A stretch of DNA of 64,000 nucleotides from contig NZ_MVDG02000001.1 in NCBI RefSeq assembly GCF_002008315.2, positions 2,170,001 to 2,234,000 on the forward strand, given 5' to 3'. This document shows, in pieces, positions 17,063-25,457 of this stretch. Source of the DNA: Arthrobacter sp. KBS0703 (GTDB lineage: Bacteria; Actinomycetota; Actinomycetes; Actinomycetales; Micrococcaceae). Numbering within the stretch: the stretch's first letter is position 1; every line of letters begins with the position of its first letter. The notes beneath the pieces were generated by a model. It saw nothing but the letters and a program-made list of their open reading frames with translations, was not told the DNA's origin and searched no databases. The translations under genes and the position numbers were made by a program.

Positions 17063-20000
17063 CTACTGGCCGTAGAAGACCTTCTCAAAGACGCCCCGTG
17101 CACGCCGGCTGACCCGCAGGTAGTCCTCCTCGAAGGCCGCTGCCATCCCCTCCTCGTAGCCGCACCACCGGGCCACCGCCTCGAGGTCGCGCCGTGAGGA
17201 CGGCAGGAGGTCCGACGCCCGGCCCGTCCAGATCACGTTCGCGGAGCGGATCCGGCTGGCCAGCCGCCAGGCGTCCGCGAGCAGCCCGGCGTCGGCTGCG
17301 TCGATCAGCCCCAGCGAAGCCGCGGCGTCGAGCGCCTTCAACGTTGACGTCGTGCGCAGCTCGGGATGCTTTCCGGCGTACTGGAGCTGCAGGAGCTGGA
17401 CCAGCCATTCGACGTCACTGAGTCCGCCGCGGCCGAGCTTGAGGTGCCGGGCGGGATCCGCGCCGCGCGGCAGCCGCTCGGATTCCACCCTCGCCTTGAT
17501 CCGACGGATTTCGCGGACGTCAGAGTCGGAGAGCGATTCCGGGTACCGGATCGGGTCGATGAGCGTGACGAAATCCGCGGCGAGCTGGTCGTCGCCGGCG
17601 ATCGGCCGGGCACGCAGGAGCGCCTGCGCTTCCCAGCCCAGTGACCATCGCCGGTAATACTCCGCGTAAGACTCCAGCGACCTCACCATGGCGCCGCTCT
17701 TGCCCTCGGGACGCAGGTCGGCGTCGACCGCTAGGACCCGTTCGGCCATGATCGCCGGTTTGAGGGGCTGCGTCAGCAGGCTCGACAGGTGCCCCACGAT
17801 CTTCGCGGCCTGCTGCTGGGCTTCATCGTCCGAGGCGCCCGGCAGCGCCCGGTGGACGTACAGGACATCGGCATCGGAACCGTAGCCGATTTCGCGGCCG
17901 CCCTGCCGGCCCATGGCCACCACAAGCACCGACGTCTTCAGCGGGCCGGACGCGGCGACGATGTTCTCGGCGGCACGCAGGGCACCGAGGATGGCAGCCC
18001 TGTCGGTCTCGGCGAGGGCCTCCCCCACCTGGTCCTGGGCGAGCAGTCCCGCGCTGTCGGCTATGGCGATGCGCAGGATTTCCCGACGGCGGATCAGCCG
18101 GATGAGCCTCATGGCGCTTTCCGGATCCGCGTGCCGGGACATCTTTGAGGCGATTTCCTGCCATTGGGCCTCGAAGCTGAGCGGCGCCAGTTCCTTGTCC
18201 GTTCCCAGCCACGCCACGGATTCCGGCGACACCTCAAGAAGGTCGGCAATGAGCCGTGAATTGGACAGCATGTGGCAGAGCCGCTCCGCCGCTGCCGCGG
18301 AATCCCGCAGCATGCCGAGATACCAGTGCGTGGTGCCCAGCGTTTCACTGACCCGGCGGAAGGCGAGCAGGCCGGCGTCGGGATCCACGCCTTCGGCGAG
18401 CCAGCCCAGCAGGATCGGCAGCAGCTGCCGCTGCAGGGCGGCGCGCCTGCTGACGCCCGCAGTAAGCGCCTCGATGTGCCGCATGGCACCCTGCGGATCG
18501 CGGTAGCCCAGCGCCGCGAGCCGGCCCTGCGCGGCCTCCGGCGTCAGGCGGGCATCCTCGCTGCTGAGCTTGGCGGCGGTGTTCAGGAGCGGGCGGTAGA
18601 AAATCCGGTCGTGGAGTTCCCGGACCGAGCGTTTCGTTTTCTGCCACGTGGCCAAGAGCGCGTCCGGGTGGGGCCGGTCAAGGGAGAACGGCCCCAGCAC
18701 GGCCTTGGCCAGGGCACGGAGCAGGTCCTCCTTGACCGGCATCAGATGGGTCCGGCGCAGCTGAAACAGCTGGATGCGGTGCTCGAGCAGACGAAGGTAC
18801 CGGTAGGCGTGATCGAACTCGGCTGCGTCTGCGCGGCCGATGTAGCCGCCCGTGGACAGGGCGGCTATCGCCGAGGTGGTGTCGCGGTGCCGGAGTGTTT
18901 CGTCGGATTTCCCGTGGACCAGCTGGAGCAGCTGCACCGTGAATTCGATGTCCCGGAGCCCTCCCCTGCCGAGCTTGATCTGGCGCTGCTCCTCCGCCAC
19001 GGGAATGTGTTCGGTGACGCGGCGGCGCATGGCCTGCACGGATTCGACGAACCCCTCCCGGCTCGCCGACGTCCAGACCAGCGGCGAAACCGCATCCTCA
19101 TACCGCTTGCCCAGGCCGGCGTCGCCGGCGATGGTCCGTGCCTTCAGCAACGCTTGGAATTCCCAGCTCTCGGCCCAGCGCGCGTAGTAGCTCTGGTGCG
19201 AAGCCAAGGTCCGGACCAGGGGCCCGGATTTTCCCTCGGGCCGGAGGTTGGCGTCCACTTCCCACAGGCCCGGCTCCCGCGCCGGCGACGAAATAGCGCG
19301 GGAGATGCCCGAAGCCAACGCCGTGCCGATGGTGTTTGCCCGGGCGTCGTCATCCAGCTGCCCGGCTTCCACCACATAGATGACATCGACGTCGGAGATG
19401 TAGTTCAGTTCGCGGGCACCGCATTTGCCCATGCCGATCACGGCCAGTGCGACGTCGGCGACCTCGGCGGGGTCGAACTGCGTGGCCGCTTCAGCCCGGG
19501 ACACGGCGAGGGCGGCTTCGACGGCCGCCCCGGCCAGATCGGCGAGCTCGGCTCCTACGGCGGGCATGAAGTCGAGCGGATCGGCGGCGCAGAGGTCCTT
19601 GACGGCCAGGTCCACCACGCCCCGGCGGTACGCCGTCCGCAGCGCCTCGTAGGCTTCTGGCCCGGAGATCCCCGCCACCGGCCGGGAGGCCTTCGGGTCT
19701 GCGCGCACTGCCCTGAGCAGCTGGGCCCGCAGCTGGTCCGGTGCCGCCTGGAGCGGCTCCGGGCTGGCGGTCACCTCGAAGGCGTCCAGATGCTCCGGAT
19801 GGCGGATGAGGAATTCGCCCAGCGCCTCGCTGGCACCGAGGACACGGTAGAGCGGCTCGCTCGTGTCGGTGTCCGCCGCTGCCAGCTTCCTCAGGTCCGG
19901 GTGCTTCTCGATGAGCCGCACCAGGGACTGAAGGGCCACATCCGGGTTCGCGGCGAGCTGGAGCCCGGCGAACAGCACGTCCTGGTCAATCCCCTCGAGC

Positions 20001-20077
20001 TCGCGGGCAGCGAGGAACCGTTCGCCCTTCTCCAGGTCGCTGAAGCCGGCCGATATGAGACGGCGGGCGAGGCTCAC
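17063..20077 (-). CDS. glnE: Bifunctional glutamine synthetase adenylyltransferase/adenylyl-removing enzyme
   Basis: Controls GlnA by adding AMP to, and removing it from, its tyrosine. It has 1004 residues, the full actinobacterial length. Two nucleotidyltransferase domains are visible: the amino-terminal adenylyl-removing domain with GKCGARELNYISDVDVIYV at about 215, and the carboxy-terminal transferase domain with GRQGGREIGYGSDADVLYV at about 722. Each is followed by the DANLRPEGKSG or DADLRPEGKSG metal motif and a helical GlnE domain. GTG 20077 begins 9 nt after the glnA2 stop, so the two form an operon. The adenylylation target Tyr402 is present in GlnA at 13210-14634 but not in GlnA2. 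The regulatory PII protein is not encoded in the window. Confidence 0.97.
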   Translation of the reverse strand: MSLARRLISAGFSDLEKGERFLAARELEGIDQDVLFAGLQLAANPDVALQSLVRLIEKHPDLRKLAAADTDTSEPLYRVLGASEALGEFLIRHPEHLDAFEVTASPEPLQAAPDQLRAQLLRAVRADPKASRPVAGISGPEAYEALRTAYRRGVVDLAVKDLCAADPLDFMPAVGAELADLAGAAVEAALAVSRAEAATQFDPAEVADVALAVIGMGKCGARELNYISDVDVIYVVEAGQLDDDARANTIGTALASGISRAISSPAREPGLWEVDANLRPEGKSGPLVRTLASHQSYYARWAESWEFQALLKARTIAGDAGLGKRYEDAVSPLVWTSASREGFVESVQAMRRRVTEHIPVAEEQRQIKLGRGGLRDIEFTVQLLQLVHGKSDETLRHRDTTSAIAALSTGGYIGRADAAEFDHAYRYLRLLEHRIQLFQLRRTHLMPVKEDLLRALAKAVLGPFSLDRPHPDALLATWQKTKRSVRELHDRIFYRPLLNTAAKLSSEDARLTPEAAQGRLAALGYRDPQGAMRHIEALTAGVSRRAALQRQLLPILLGWLAEGVDPDAGLLAFRRVSETLGTTHWYLGMLRDSAAAAERLCHMLSNSRLIADLLEVSPESVAWLGTDKELAPLSFEAQWQEIASKMSRHADPESAMRLIRLIRRREILRIAIADSAGLLAQDQVGEALAETDRAAILGALRAAENIVAASGPLKTSVLVVAMGRQGGREIGYGSDADVLYVHRALPGASDDEAQQQAAKIVGHLSSLLTQPLKPAIMAERVLAVDADLRPEGKSGAMVRSLESYAEYYRRWSLGWEAQALLRARPIAGDDQLAADFVTLIDPIRYPESLSDSDVREIRRIKARVESERLPRGADPARHLKLGRGGLSDVEWLVQLLQLQYAGKHPELRTTSTLKALDAAASLGLIDAADAGLLADAWRLASRIRSANVIWTGRASDLLPSSRRDLEAVARWCGYEEGMAAAFEEDYLRVSRRARGVFEKVFYGQ

Positions 20078-20086
20078 CGCGGCCGC

Positions 20087-21427
20087 CTAAAGGATGGCGA
20101 GGTTGCGCTGCAGTTCATAGGGCGTCACCTGGAGGCGGTAGTCCTGCCACTCGGCGCGCTTGTTGCGCAGGAAGTGTTCAAAGACCTGCTCGCCCAGGAT
20201 CTGCGGCATGAGTTCGGAGTCCTCCATGGCGCGGATGGCGTCGTGCAGGCTTGCCGGGAGGGGATCGTGGCCCATGGCACGGCGCTCCGCCGAGCTCAGC
20301 GACCAGATGTCGTCCTCCGCCGCGGCCGGCAGCTGGTAACCTTCCTCGATCCCCTTCAGTCCGGCGCCCAGGAGCACCGCGTAGGCGAGGTAGGGGTTGG
20401 CCGCGGAGTCGATGCCTCGGTACTCGATGCGGGCGGATTGTCCCTTGCCCGGCTTGTACAGCGGAACACGGACCAGGGCCGAGCGGTTGTTGTGGCCCCA
20501 GCTCAGGTAGCTGGGCGCCTCTCCCCCGCCCCACAGGCGCTTGTAGGAGTTCACGAACTGGTTGGTGACGGCGGTGAATTCCGGGGCGTGCTTGAGGATT
20601 CCGGCGATGAACTGACGGGCGGTTTCCGAAAGCTGGAACTCGGCCCCGGCCTCGTAGAACGCGTTGGTGTCGCCCTCGAAGAGCGAGAAGTGCGTGTGCA
20701 TGCCTGACCCCGGGTGCGCCGTGAACGGCTTGGGCATGAAGGTGGCGTACGTGCCCTGCTGAAGTGCGACTTCCTTAATGACGGTCCGGAACGTCATGAT
20801 GTTGTCCGCCGTCTGGAGGGCGTCGGCGTAGCGAAGGTCGATCTCGTTCTGCCCCGGTCCGGCCTCGTGATGGCTGAACTCCACGGAGATGCCCACGGAC
20901 TCGAGCATGGTCACCGCGGTGCGGCGGAAGTCCTGTGCCACGCCGCCGGGGACGTGGTCGAAGTAGCCGCCCTCATCAACCGGGATGGGTGACCCGTCGG
21001 GACCGGGTTCCTGGGACTTGAGGAGGTAGAACTCGATTTCCGGGTGCGTGTAGCACGTGAAGCCCATGTCCGCGGCCTTGGCCAGCGTGCGCTTGAGGAC
21101 GTTGCGGGGATCGGCGGCCGACGGCTCGCCGTCGGGCGTCAGGATGTCGCAGAACATCCGCGACGTCTGCTCCGTCTCGCCGCGCCACGGCAGGATCTGG
21201 AACGTCGAGGGATCCGGCTGGGCCAGCATGTCCGATTCGAAGACGCGCGCCAAGCCTTCGATGGCGGAACCGTCGAAGCCCAGGCCCTCTTCAAAGGCAC
21301 CCTCTACTTCTGCCGGCGCCAGGGCCACGGACTTGAGTGAACCCACGACGTCGGTGAACCACAGACGCACGAACCGTACGTCACGCTCTTCGATCGTGCG
21401 CAGGACAAACTCTTGCTGGCGGTCCAT
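20087..21427 (-). CDS. glnA2: Glutamine synthetase-like enzyme GlnA2, no adenylylation site
   Basis: 446 residues, type I fold. Visible: RFVRLWFTDVVGSLKS at the amino end, DGSAIEG, EIEFYLL, HHEAGPGQNEIDL, the ATP-site motif FMPKPFTAHPGSGMHTHFS and the NRSALVRVP loop. Where GlnA has DLYELP, this protein has DDIWSLS, with Trp375 in place of the modified Tyr, so GlnE cannot adenylylate it there. M. tuberculosis has the same glnE-glnA2 pair (Rv2221c-Rv2222c). The substrate may be glutamate or a related amine: in Streptomyces some GlnA-like enzymes glutamylate polyamines. GAAGAGG lies just before ATG 21427. Confidence 0.93.
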   Translation of the reverse strand: MDRQQEFVLRTIEERDVRFVRLWFTDVVGSLKSVALAPAEVEGAFEEGLGFDGSAIEGLARVFESDMLAQPDPSTFQILPWRGETEQTSRMFCDILTPDGEPSAADPRNVLKRTLAKAADMGFTCYTHPEIEFYLLKSQEPGPDGSPIPVDEGGYFDHVPGGVAQDFRRTAVTMLESVGISVEFSHHEAGPGQNEIDLRYADALQTADNIMTFRTVIKEVALQQGTYATFMPKPFTAHPGSGMHTHFSLFEGDTNAFYEAGAEFQLSETARQFIAGILKHAPEFTAVTNQFVNSYKRLWGGGEAPSYLSWGHNNRSALVRVPLYKPGKGQSARIEYRGIDSAANPYLAYAVLLGAGLKGIEEGYQLPAAAEDDIWSLSSAERRAMGHDPLPASLHDAIRAMEDSELMPQILGEQVFEHFLRNKRAEWQDYRLQVTPYELQRNLAIL

Positions 21428-21683
21428 GAAGGCCTCTTCTCCGGGTCATCGTCCATGCCCCGGGTCCGTTGATGACGAAGCCGGCGGCAGTTCACGAATC
21501 ACTTTACTAAGCATTTCGGCGCGGTGCTGGCGCAGCTGCGGCGCGTAACACAGCGTTAACACGACGGGACGGCCGGACCGGTGGCCGGCAGGACCCGGGG
21601 AGGCACGTGCGGACGGCCGGGTTGTGGCGCGAATCACCCGGGGAGCCCCTGCCGCCCGGTAGCAAGGACCGCGGGTCTCGCAT

Positions 21684-21689
21684 TACGCT
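21684..21689 (+). promoter_or_regulatory. -10 hexamer TACGCT, predicted leaderless start of panB
   Basis: TACGCT, 6 nt, then ATG 21696. The rest of the 268-base gap from glnA2 holds a GTAAC/TTAAC pair at 21545-21560 with 6-nt spacing, at most half of a GlnR box. Confidence 0.55.
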
Positions 21690-21695
21690 CTAGCC

Positions 21696-22601
21696 ATGGC
21701 CTCAAGCAGCAGTTCCGACTCAAGCATGTCCGCCGAAGTATCCGCACCGTACGGAAACGGACCCGCGGCGGCCGCGGCGCCGTCGTCGGAAACTCCCAAG
21801 AAGCCGGCAGCCCGAATCCGCACACACCACCTGCAGGAGGCCAAAACCAAGGGTGAGCGCTTCGCGATGCTGACCGCCTACGAGCAGTACACGGCGGAGA
21901 TTTTCGACCAGGCGGGCATCGAAGTGCTGCTGGTGGGCGATTCGGCGTCGAACAATGTGTTCGGCAACGAAACCAGCCTGCCCGTCACGGTCGACGAACT
22001 GCTGCCGCTTTGCCGCGCCGTGTCTCGTTCGGCCAAGCGCGCGCTGGTGGTGGCGGACCTTCCGTTCGGCAGCTACGAGGTATCGCCGCAGCAGGGTGTT
22101 GCCACGGGCGTCCGTTTCCTCAAGGAGGGCCTGGCGCACGCGGTCAAGATCGAGGGCGGCAAGTTCTACGCCGAAACGGTGCGCGCCATGGTGCAGGCGG
22201 GCATTCCCGTCATGGCGCACATCGGCTTCACGCCGCAGAGCGAGCACTCCCTCGGCGGCTACCGTGTGCAGGGCCGCGGCGATGACGCGGCGCGGCTGAT
22301 CGAGGATGCCGTTGCCCTCGCCGACGCCGGCGCATTCTGCGTCCTCATGGAAATGGTTCCCGCCGAGACAGCCGCTGCCGTGGACGCAGCAGTTCCGGTG
22401 CCCACGATCGGGATCGGGGCCGGGAACGTGACCACTGGCCAAGTCCTGGTCTGGCAGGACATGGCGGGGCTCCGCGGCGGCAAGATGGCCAAGTTCGTCA
22501 AGCAGTACGCGGATCTGCGGACGGTACTCAGCGATGCCGCCAAGGCATACGGCGACGACGTCCGCTCCGGCCAGTTCCCCGGTCCTGAGCACTCCTTCTA
22601 G
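21696..22601 (+). CDS. panB: 3-methyl-2-oxobutanoate hydroxymethyltransferase
   Basis: First committed step to pantothenate and CoA: adds a hydroxymethyl group from methylene-tetrahydrofolate to ketoisovalerate. It has 301 residues, including a Ser/Ala/Pro-rich extension of about 40 residues before the conserved body. Family motifs: [67 protein letters not shown] (metal and substrate site) and [19 protein letters not shown]. It is probably leaderless at ATG 21696 (TACGCT 6 nt upstream). It stands alone here; panC and panD are not in the window. Confidence 0.96.
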   Translation: MASSSSSDSSMSAEVSAPYGNGPAAAAAPSSETPKKPAARIRTHHLQEAKTKGERFAMLTAYEQYTAEIFDQAGIEVLLVGDSASNNVFGNETSLPVTVDELLPLCRAVSRSAKRALVVADLPFGSYEVSPQQGVATGVRFLKEGLAHAVKIEGGKFYAETVRAMVQAGIPVMAHIGFTPQSEHSLGGYRVQGRGDDAARLIEDAVALADAGAFCVLMEMVPAETAAAVDAAVPVPTIGIGAGNVTTGQVLVWQDMAGLRGGKMAKFVKQYADLRTVLSDAAKAYGDDVRSGQFPGPEHSF

Positions 22602-22639
22602 GACAAACCGGGCCTGCTAGCGCGAACGGGGGCCGCCGG

Positions 22640-22804
22640 TCAGTCCTCGTCGCCTTTGTCCCAGGCCTCGTTGCGTGCTTTGACCTTCTCGAGGGCGTGT
22701 TCCGCTTCCTGCCGGGTCTTGTAGGGGCCAATCAGCTGGCTCCAGTCCGACATCGCGTCTTCTTCGACCTCGTGGGTGTTCACGTTGTACCAGTACTCGG
22801 GCAT
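22640..22804 (-). CDS. 54-residue SPOR-like microprotein
   Basis: A short but well-supported gene. The protein begins MPEYWYNVNTHEVEEDAMSD, continues WSQLIGPYKTRQEAEHALEK and ends KVKARNEAWDKGDED. The GPYKTRQEAEHALEKVKARN part matches half of a SPOR repeat (glycine, aromatic residue, then an amphipathic helix with EA and AL). On the minus strand GAGGAA lies 6 nt before ATG 22804. There is no membrane segment, so it is probably cytoplasmic. Similar short proteins are commonly annotated as hypothetical or SPOR-domain next to map in Arthrobacter relatives. The function is unknown; SPOR domains bind bare glycan strands, but this half-size version may not. Confidence 0.72.
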   Translation of the reverse strand: MPEYWYNVNTHEVEEDAMSDWSQLIGPYKTRQEAEHALEKVKARNEAWDKGDED

Positions 22805-22918
22805 CGACGTTCCTCGCTTCCGGTTGGCAGCCGGCCCCGCGGGCGTGATCCACGTAACGTAAACCGCAACCGGGGCCGGGATGCCGCATAAATTTACATG
22901 GCATTCTGCGCTGCCTTA

Positions 22919-22924
22919 TATGAT
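22919..22924 (+). promoter_or_regulatory. -10 hexamer TATGAT, predicted leaderless start of map
   Basis: TATGAT, 6 nt, then ATG 22931. A weak TTTACA (22893-22898) lies about 20 nt further upstream. Confidence 0.6.
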
Positions 22925-22930
22925 CAATCT

Positions 22931-23809
22931 ATGCCTTCCTTAGCCTCGACCGCACCCACCGGCACGCTCACCCAGGGATCTGTCAGCCCGCAGCGGCCTG
23001 TACCCGCGTCGATCCCGCGGCCCGAGTACGTCGGCAAGCCCGGCCCGGCGAAATTCACCGGCTCTGAGGTGAAGTCGGCCGAAACCATCGCGAAGATCCG
23101 CGTCGCGGGCCGGATCGCCGCCCAGGCGATCGTGGAAGTCGGAAAGCACATCGCGCCCGGCGTCACCACTGACGAACTTGACCGGATCGGCCACGAGTTC
23201 CTGCTGGACCACAACGCCTATCCCTCCACGCTCGGTTACCGCGGCTTCCCGAAGTCCCTGTGCTCCTCGCTCAACGAAGTCATCTGCCACGGAATTCCGG
23301 ACAGCACGGTGGTGCAGGACGGCGACATCCTCAATATCGACATCACGGCGTTCATCGGCGGCGTGCACGGCGACACGAATTACACCTTCCTCGTCGGGGA
23401 CGTGGACGAGGAATCGCGCCTGCTCGTGGAGCGGACGAAGGAATCCCTCAACCGGGCCATCAAGGCGGTGGCTCCCGGGCGGCAGATCAACGTGATCGGC
23501 CGCGCCATCGAGTCCTATGCCAAGCGCTTCGGCTACGGGGTGGTCCGCGACTTCACCGGGCACGGCGTCGGAGAAGCCTTCCACACCGGCCTCATCATTC
23601 CGCACTACGACGCCGCACCGGCGTACAACACCGTGATCGAAGCGGGCATGGTGTTCACCATCGAGCCCATGCTGACCCTTGGCACCATCGAATGGGACAT
23701 GTGGGCGGACGACTGGACCGTGGTCACCAAGGACCGCAAGCGAACCGCCCAGTTCGAACACACGCTCCTGGTCACCGAATCGGGCGCGGAAATCCTCACG
23801 CTGCCCTAA
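22931..23809 (+). CDS. map: Methionine aminopeptidase type I
   Basis: Removes the initiator methionine from new proteins. It has 292 residues, with an extension of about 40 residues that contains [11 protein letters not shown], as in actinobacterial type Ic enzymes. Metal ligands are visible: Asp pair in [24 protein letters not shown], His in [11 protein letters not shown], Glu in FTIEPML and Glu in the closing [10 protein letters not shown]. Start ATG 22931 is preferred to an upstream in-frame ATG (22898) because TATGAT ends 6 nt before it. Confidence 0.97.
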   Translation: MPSLASTAPTGTLTQGSVSPQRPVPASIPRPEYVGKPGPAKFTGSEVKSAETIAKIRVAGRIAAQAIVEVGKHIAPGVTTDELDRIGHEFLLDHNAYPSTLGYRGFPKSLCSSLNEVICHGIPDSTVVQDGDILNIDITAFIGGVHGDTNYTFLVGDVDEESRLLVERTKESLNRAIKAVAPGRQINVIGRAIESYAKRFGYGVVRDFTGHGVGEAFHTGLIIPHYDAAPAYNTVIEAGMVFTIEPMLTLGTIEWDMWADDWTVVTKDRKRTAQFEHTLLVTESGAEILTLP

Positions 23810-23890
23810 CACCCGCCGGCCGCCCCGGCCGCAATCCGGCAAGCCACTCTTGCCCCCCGAGCCCCTTACCCTGCCACGAACGGAATTCCA

Positions 23891-24694
23891 TTGGCCAAGA
23901 AGGACGAAAAAACCCGCAAGAACGCACCGCTGATCGGCATCGACATCGGCGGAACCGGAATCAAGGGCGGCATCGTCGACCTGAAGAAGGGCAAACTGAT
24001 TGGTGACCGGTTCCGGCTGGCCACGCCCCAGCCTGCGACCCCGGCAGCGGTCGCGGAGGTTGTGGCGCAGGTGGTCGAAGAACTGTCGGCGCGCCCGGAT
24101 GCCCCCGACGCTGACAGCCCGGTTGGCGTGACGTTCCCCGGCATCATCCAGCACGGCGTGGTCCACTCCGCCGCCAACGTGGACAAGAGCTGGATCGACA
24201 CCGACATCGATGCGCTGCTGACGGCACGGCTGGGCCGCCCAGTGGAGGTCATCAACGACGCCGACGCCGCCGGCCTCGCGGAGGCCCGCTACGGCGCCGG
24301 CGCGGGAATCGGCGGCACGGTCCTCGTCATTACCCTCGGCACCGGCATCGGCTCGGCGTTCATCTTCAACGGCCAACTGGTACCCAACGCTGAACTCGGC
24401 CACCTCGAGATCGACGGCTTCGATGCCGAGACCAAGGCCTCTGCCGTGGCGCGGGAACGGGACGGCCTCAGCTGGGAAGAGTACAGCGTGCTCCTGCAGC
24501 GTTACTTCTCCCATGTGGAGTTCCTGTTCTCCCCCGAGCTGTTCATCGTCGGAGGGGGCATCTCCAAGCGTGCCGACGAATACCTGCCGCACATGAAGCT
24601 GCGCACACCGATCGTTCCCGCCGAGTTGAAGAACGAGGCCGGTATCGTCGGCGCCGCCATCGAAATCGCGCTGCAGCACGACCTGGCGAAGTAG
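23891..24694 (+). CDS. ppgK: Polyphosphate glucokinase (ROK family)
   Basis: Phosphorylates glucose using polyphosphate (and usually ATP). It has 267 residues. The phosphate-binding motif GIDIGGTGIKGGIVD follows a lysine-rich start, and then come VEVINDADAAGLAEARYG with the catalytic Asp, LGTGIGSAFIFNG, and NAELGHLEIDG. It lacks the zinc-binding CXCGXXGCXE of ordinary ROK sugar kinases, as expected for PpgK. The start appears to be TTG 23891; no better start is visible upstream. It follows map by 81 nt, and two hairpins follow it. Confidence 0.93.
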   Translation: MAKKDEKTRKNAPLIGIDIGGTGIKGGIVDLKKGKLIGDRFRLATPQPATPAAVAEVVAQVVEELSARPDAPDADSPVGVTFPGIIQHGVVHSAANVDKSWIDTDIDALLTARLGRPVEVINDADAAGLAEARYGAGAGIGGTVLVITLGTGIGSAFIFNGQLVPNAELGHLEIDGFDAETKASAVARERDGLSWEEYSVLLQRYFSHVEFLFSPELFIVGGGISKRADEYLPHMKLRTPIVPAELKNEAGIVGAAIEIALQHDLAK

Positions 24695-24739
24695 GTCCGG
24701 ACAGGCCCCCGGGGCTGGACTAGCAGCAAGCGGCTTACG

Positions 24740-24776
24740 CAGAAGGTGGCAGACACAATGTCTGCCGCCTTCTGTT
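24740..24776 (+). terminator. Terminator hairpin after ppgK
   Basis: CAGAAGGTGGCAGA (24740-24753) pairs with TCTGCCGCCTTCTG (24761-24774) with one G-U pair. TTGT follows. Confidence 0.7.
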
Positions 24777-24788
24777 GTCCTTCTGGAG

Positions 24789-24828
24789 CCGGTGGCGGCC
24801 GCGGCTTCCCCTCCGCTGCCGCCACCGG
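24789..24828 (-). terminator. Hairpin after nrdR
   Basis: CCGGTGGCGGC (24789-24799) pairs perfectly with GCCGCCACCGG (24818-24828), right behind the nrdR stop on the minus strand. Confidence 0.55.
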
Positions 24829-24831
24829 AGC

Positions 24832-25344
24832 TTAGAGCGGGCTCTTTTCGGAGCTCTTGCCTTCGGAACGCTTGGCTTCGGCACCCTTGGCTTCCACTTC
24901 GGCCTCGTGGCGAAGCAGCGCAATGGCGGATTCGAAGTCTTCCAGCGATTCGAAGGCCTGGTAGACGCTGGCGAAGCGGAGATACGCCACCTTGTCCAGC
25001 TTCTGGAGGGGGCCGAGGATGATCAGGCCCACCTCGTGGGCATCGATCTCGGCCGCGCCCGAGGCACGGATGTTTTCTTCGACTTCCTGCGCCAGCAGGG
25101 CGAGATCGTCCTCGCTGACCGGCCGGCCCTGGCAGGCCTTGCGGACGCCGTTGATGACCTTGCTGCGGCTGAAGGGCTCGCCCACGCCGGAACGCTTGAT
25201 CACCGAGAGGCTGGTGGTTTCGACCGTGGTGAACCGGCGCCCGCACTCGGGGCATTGGCGGCGGCGGCGGATGGCGGAGCCGTCGTCGGCCATCCGGCTG
25301 TCCACCACGCGGGAGTCGGGGTTACGGCAAAACGGACAGTACAC
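24832..25344 (-). CDS. nrdR: Transcriptional repressor NrdR of ribonucleotide reductase genes
   Basis: Zinc-ribbon and ATP-cone repressor that senses (d)ATP and represses nrd operons. From GTG 25344 it has 170 residues. The zinc cysteines are Cys3, Cys6, Cys31 and Cys34 (YCPFC and QCPECG), followed by the ATP-cone ([24 protein letters not shown]). The tail is a charged extension rich in Glu, Lys and Ser ([16 protein letters not shown]), longer than in most relatives. GTG 25344 is chosen over ATG 25368 because GGAAGGA lies just before it and the family begins (M/V)YCPFC. The neighbouring gap contains a perfect 12-bp palindrome GCTACATGTAGC (25419-25430), which is not a recognisable NrdR box. 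Confidence 0.95.
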   Translation of the reverse strand: MYCPFCRNPDSRVVDSRMADDGSAIRRRRQCPECGRRFTTVETTSLSVIKRSGVGEPFSRSKVINGVRKACQGRPVSEDDLALLAQEVEENIRASGAAEIDAHEVGLIILGPLQKLDKVAYLRFASVYQAFESLEDFESAIALLRHEAEVEAKGAEAKRSEGKSSEKSPL

Positions 25345-25457
25345 GCTGTTCCTTCCCCGGTGCGTCATGGCGCTTCCGGCTTCAGACGGCCGGAGCTTTG
25401 TTCCGGATCCAGTTTACGGCTACATGTAGCTGAATAACAAGCCTGTAATTACTACAT

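Noticed and set aside
18272..20707. A very long plus-strand frame (811 codons) antisense to glnE and glnA2
   Set aside because: It is the shadow of a GC-rich gene: low-complexity composition, no family motifs, and the minus strand encodes GlnE and GlnA2 across it.
21545..21560. GTAAC-n6-TTAAC upstream of glnA2 as a GlnR box
   Set aside because: Only half the four-part site is present and the second pentamer deviates; spacing to the glnA2 start (about 115 nt) is long.
25419..25430. GCTACATGTAGC palindrome upstream of nrdR as an NrdR box
   Set aside because: NrdR boxes are longer (16 nt) and occur as pairs; this 12-mer does not match their consensus.
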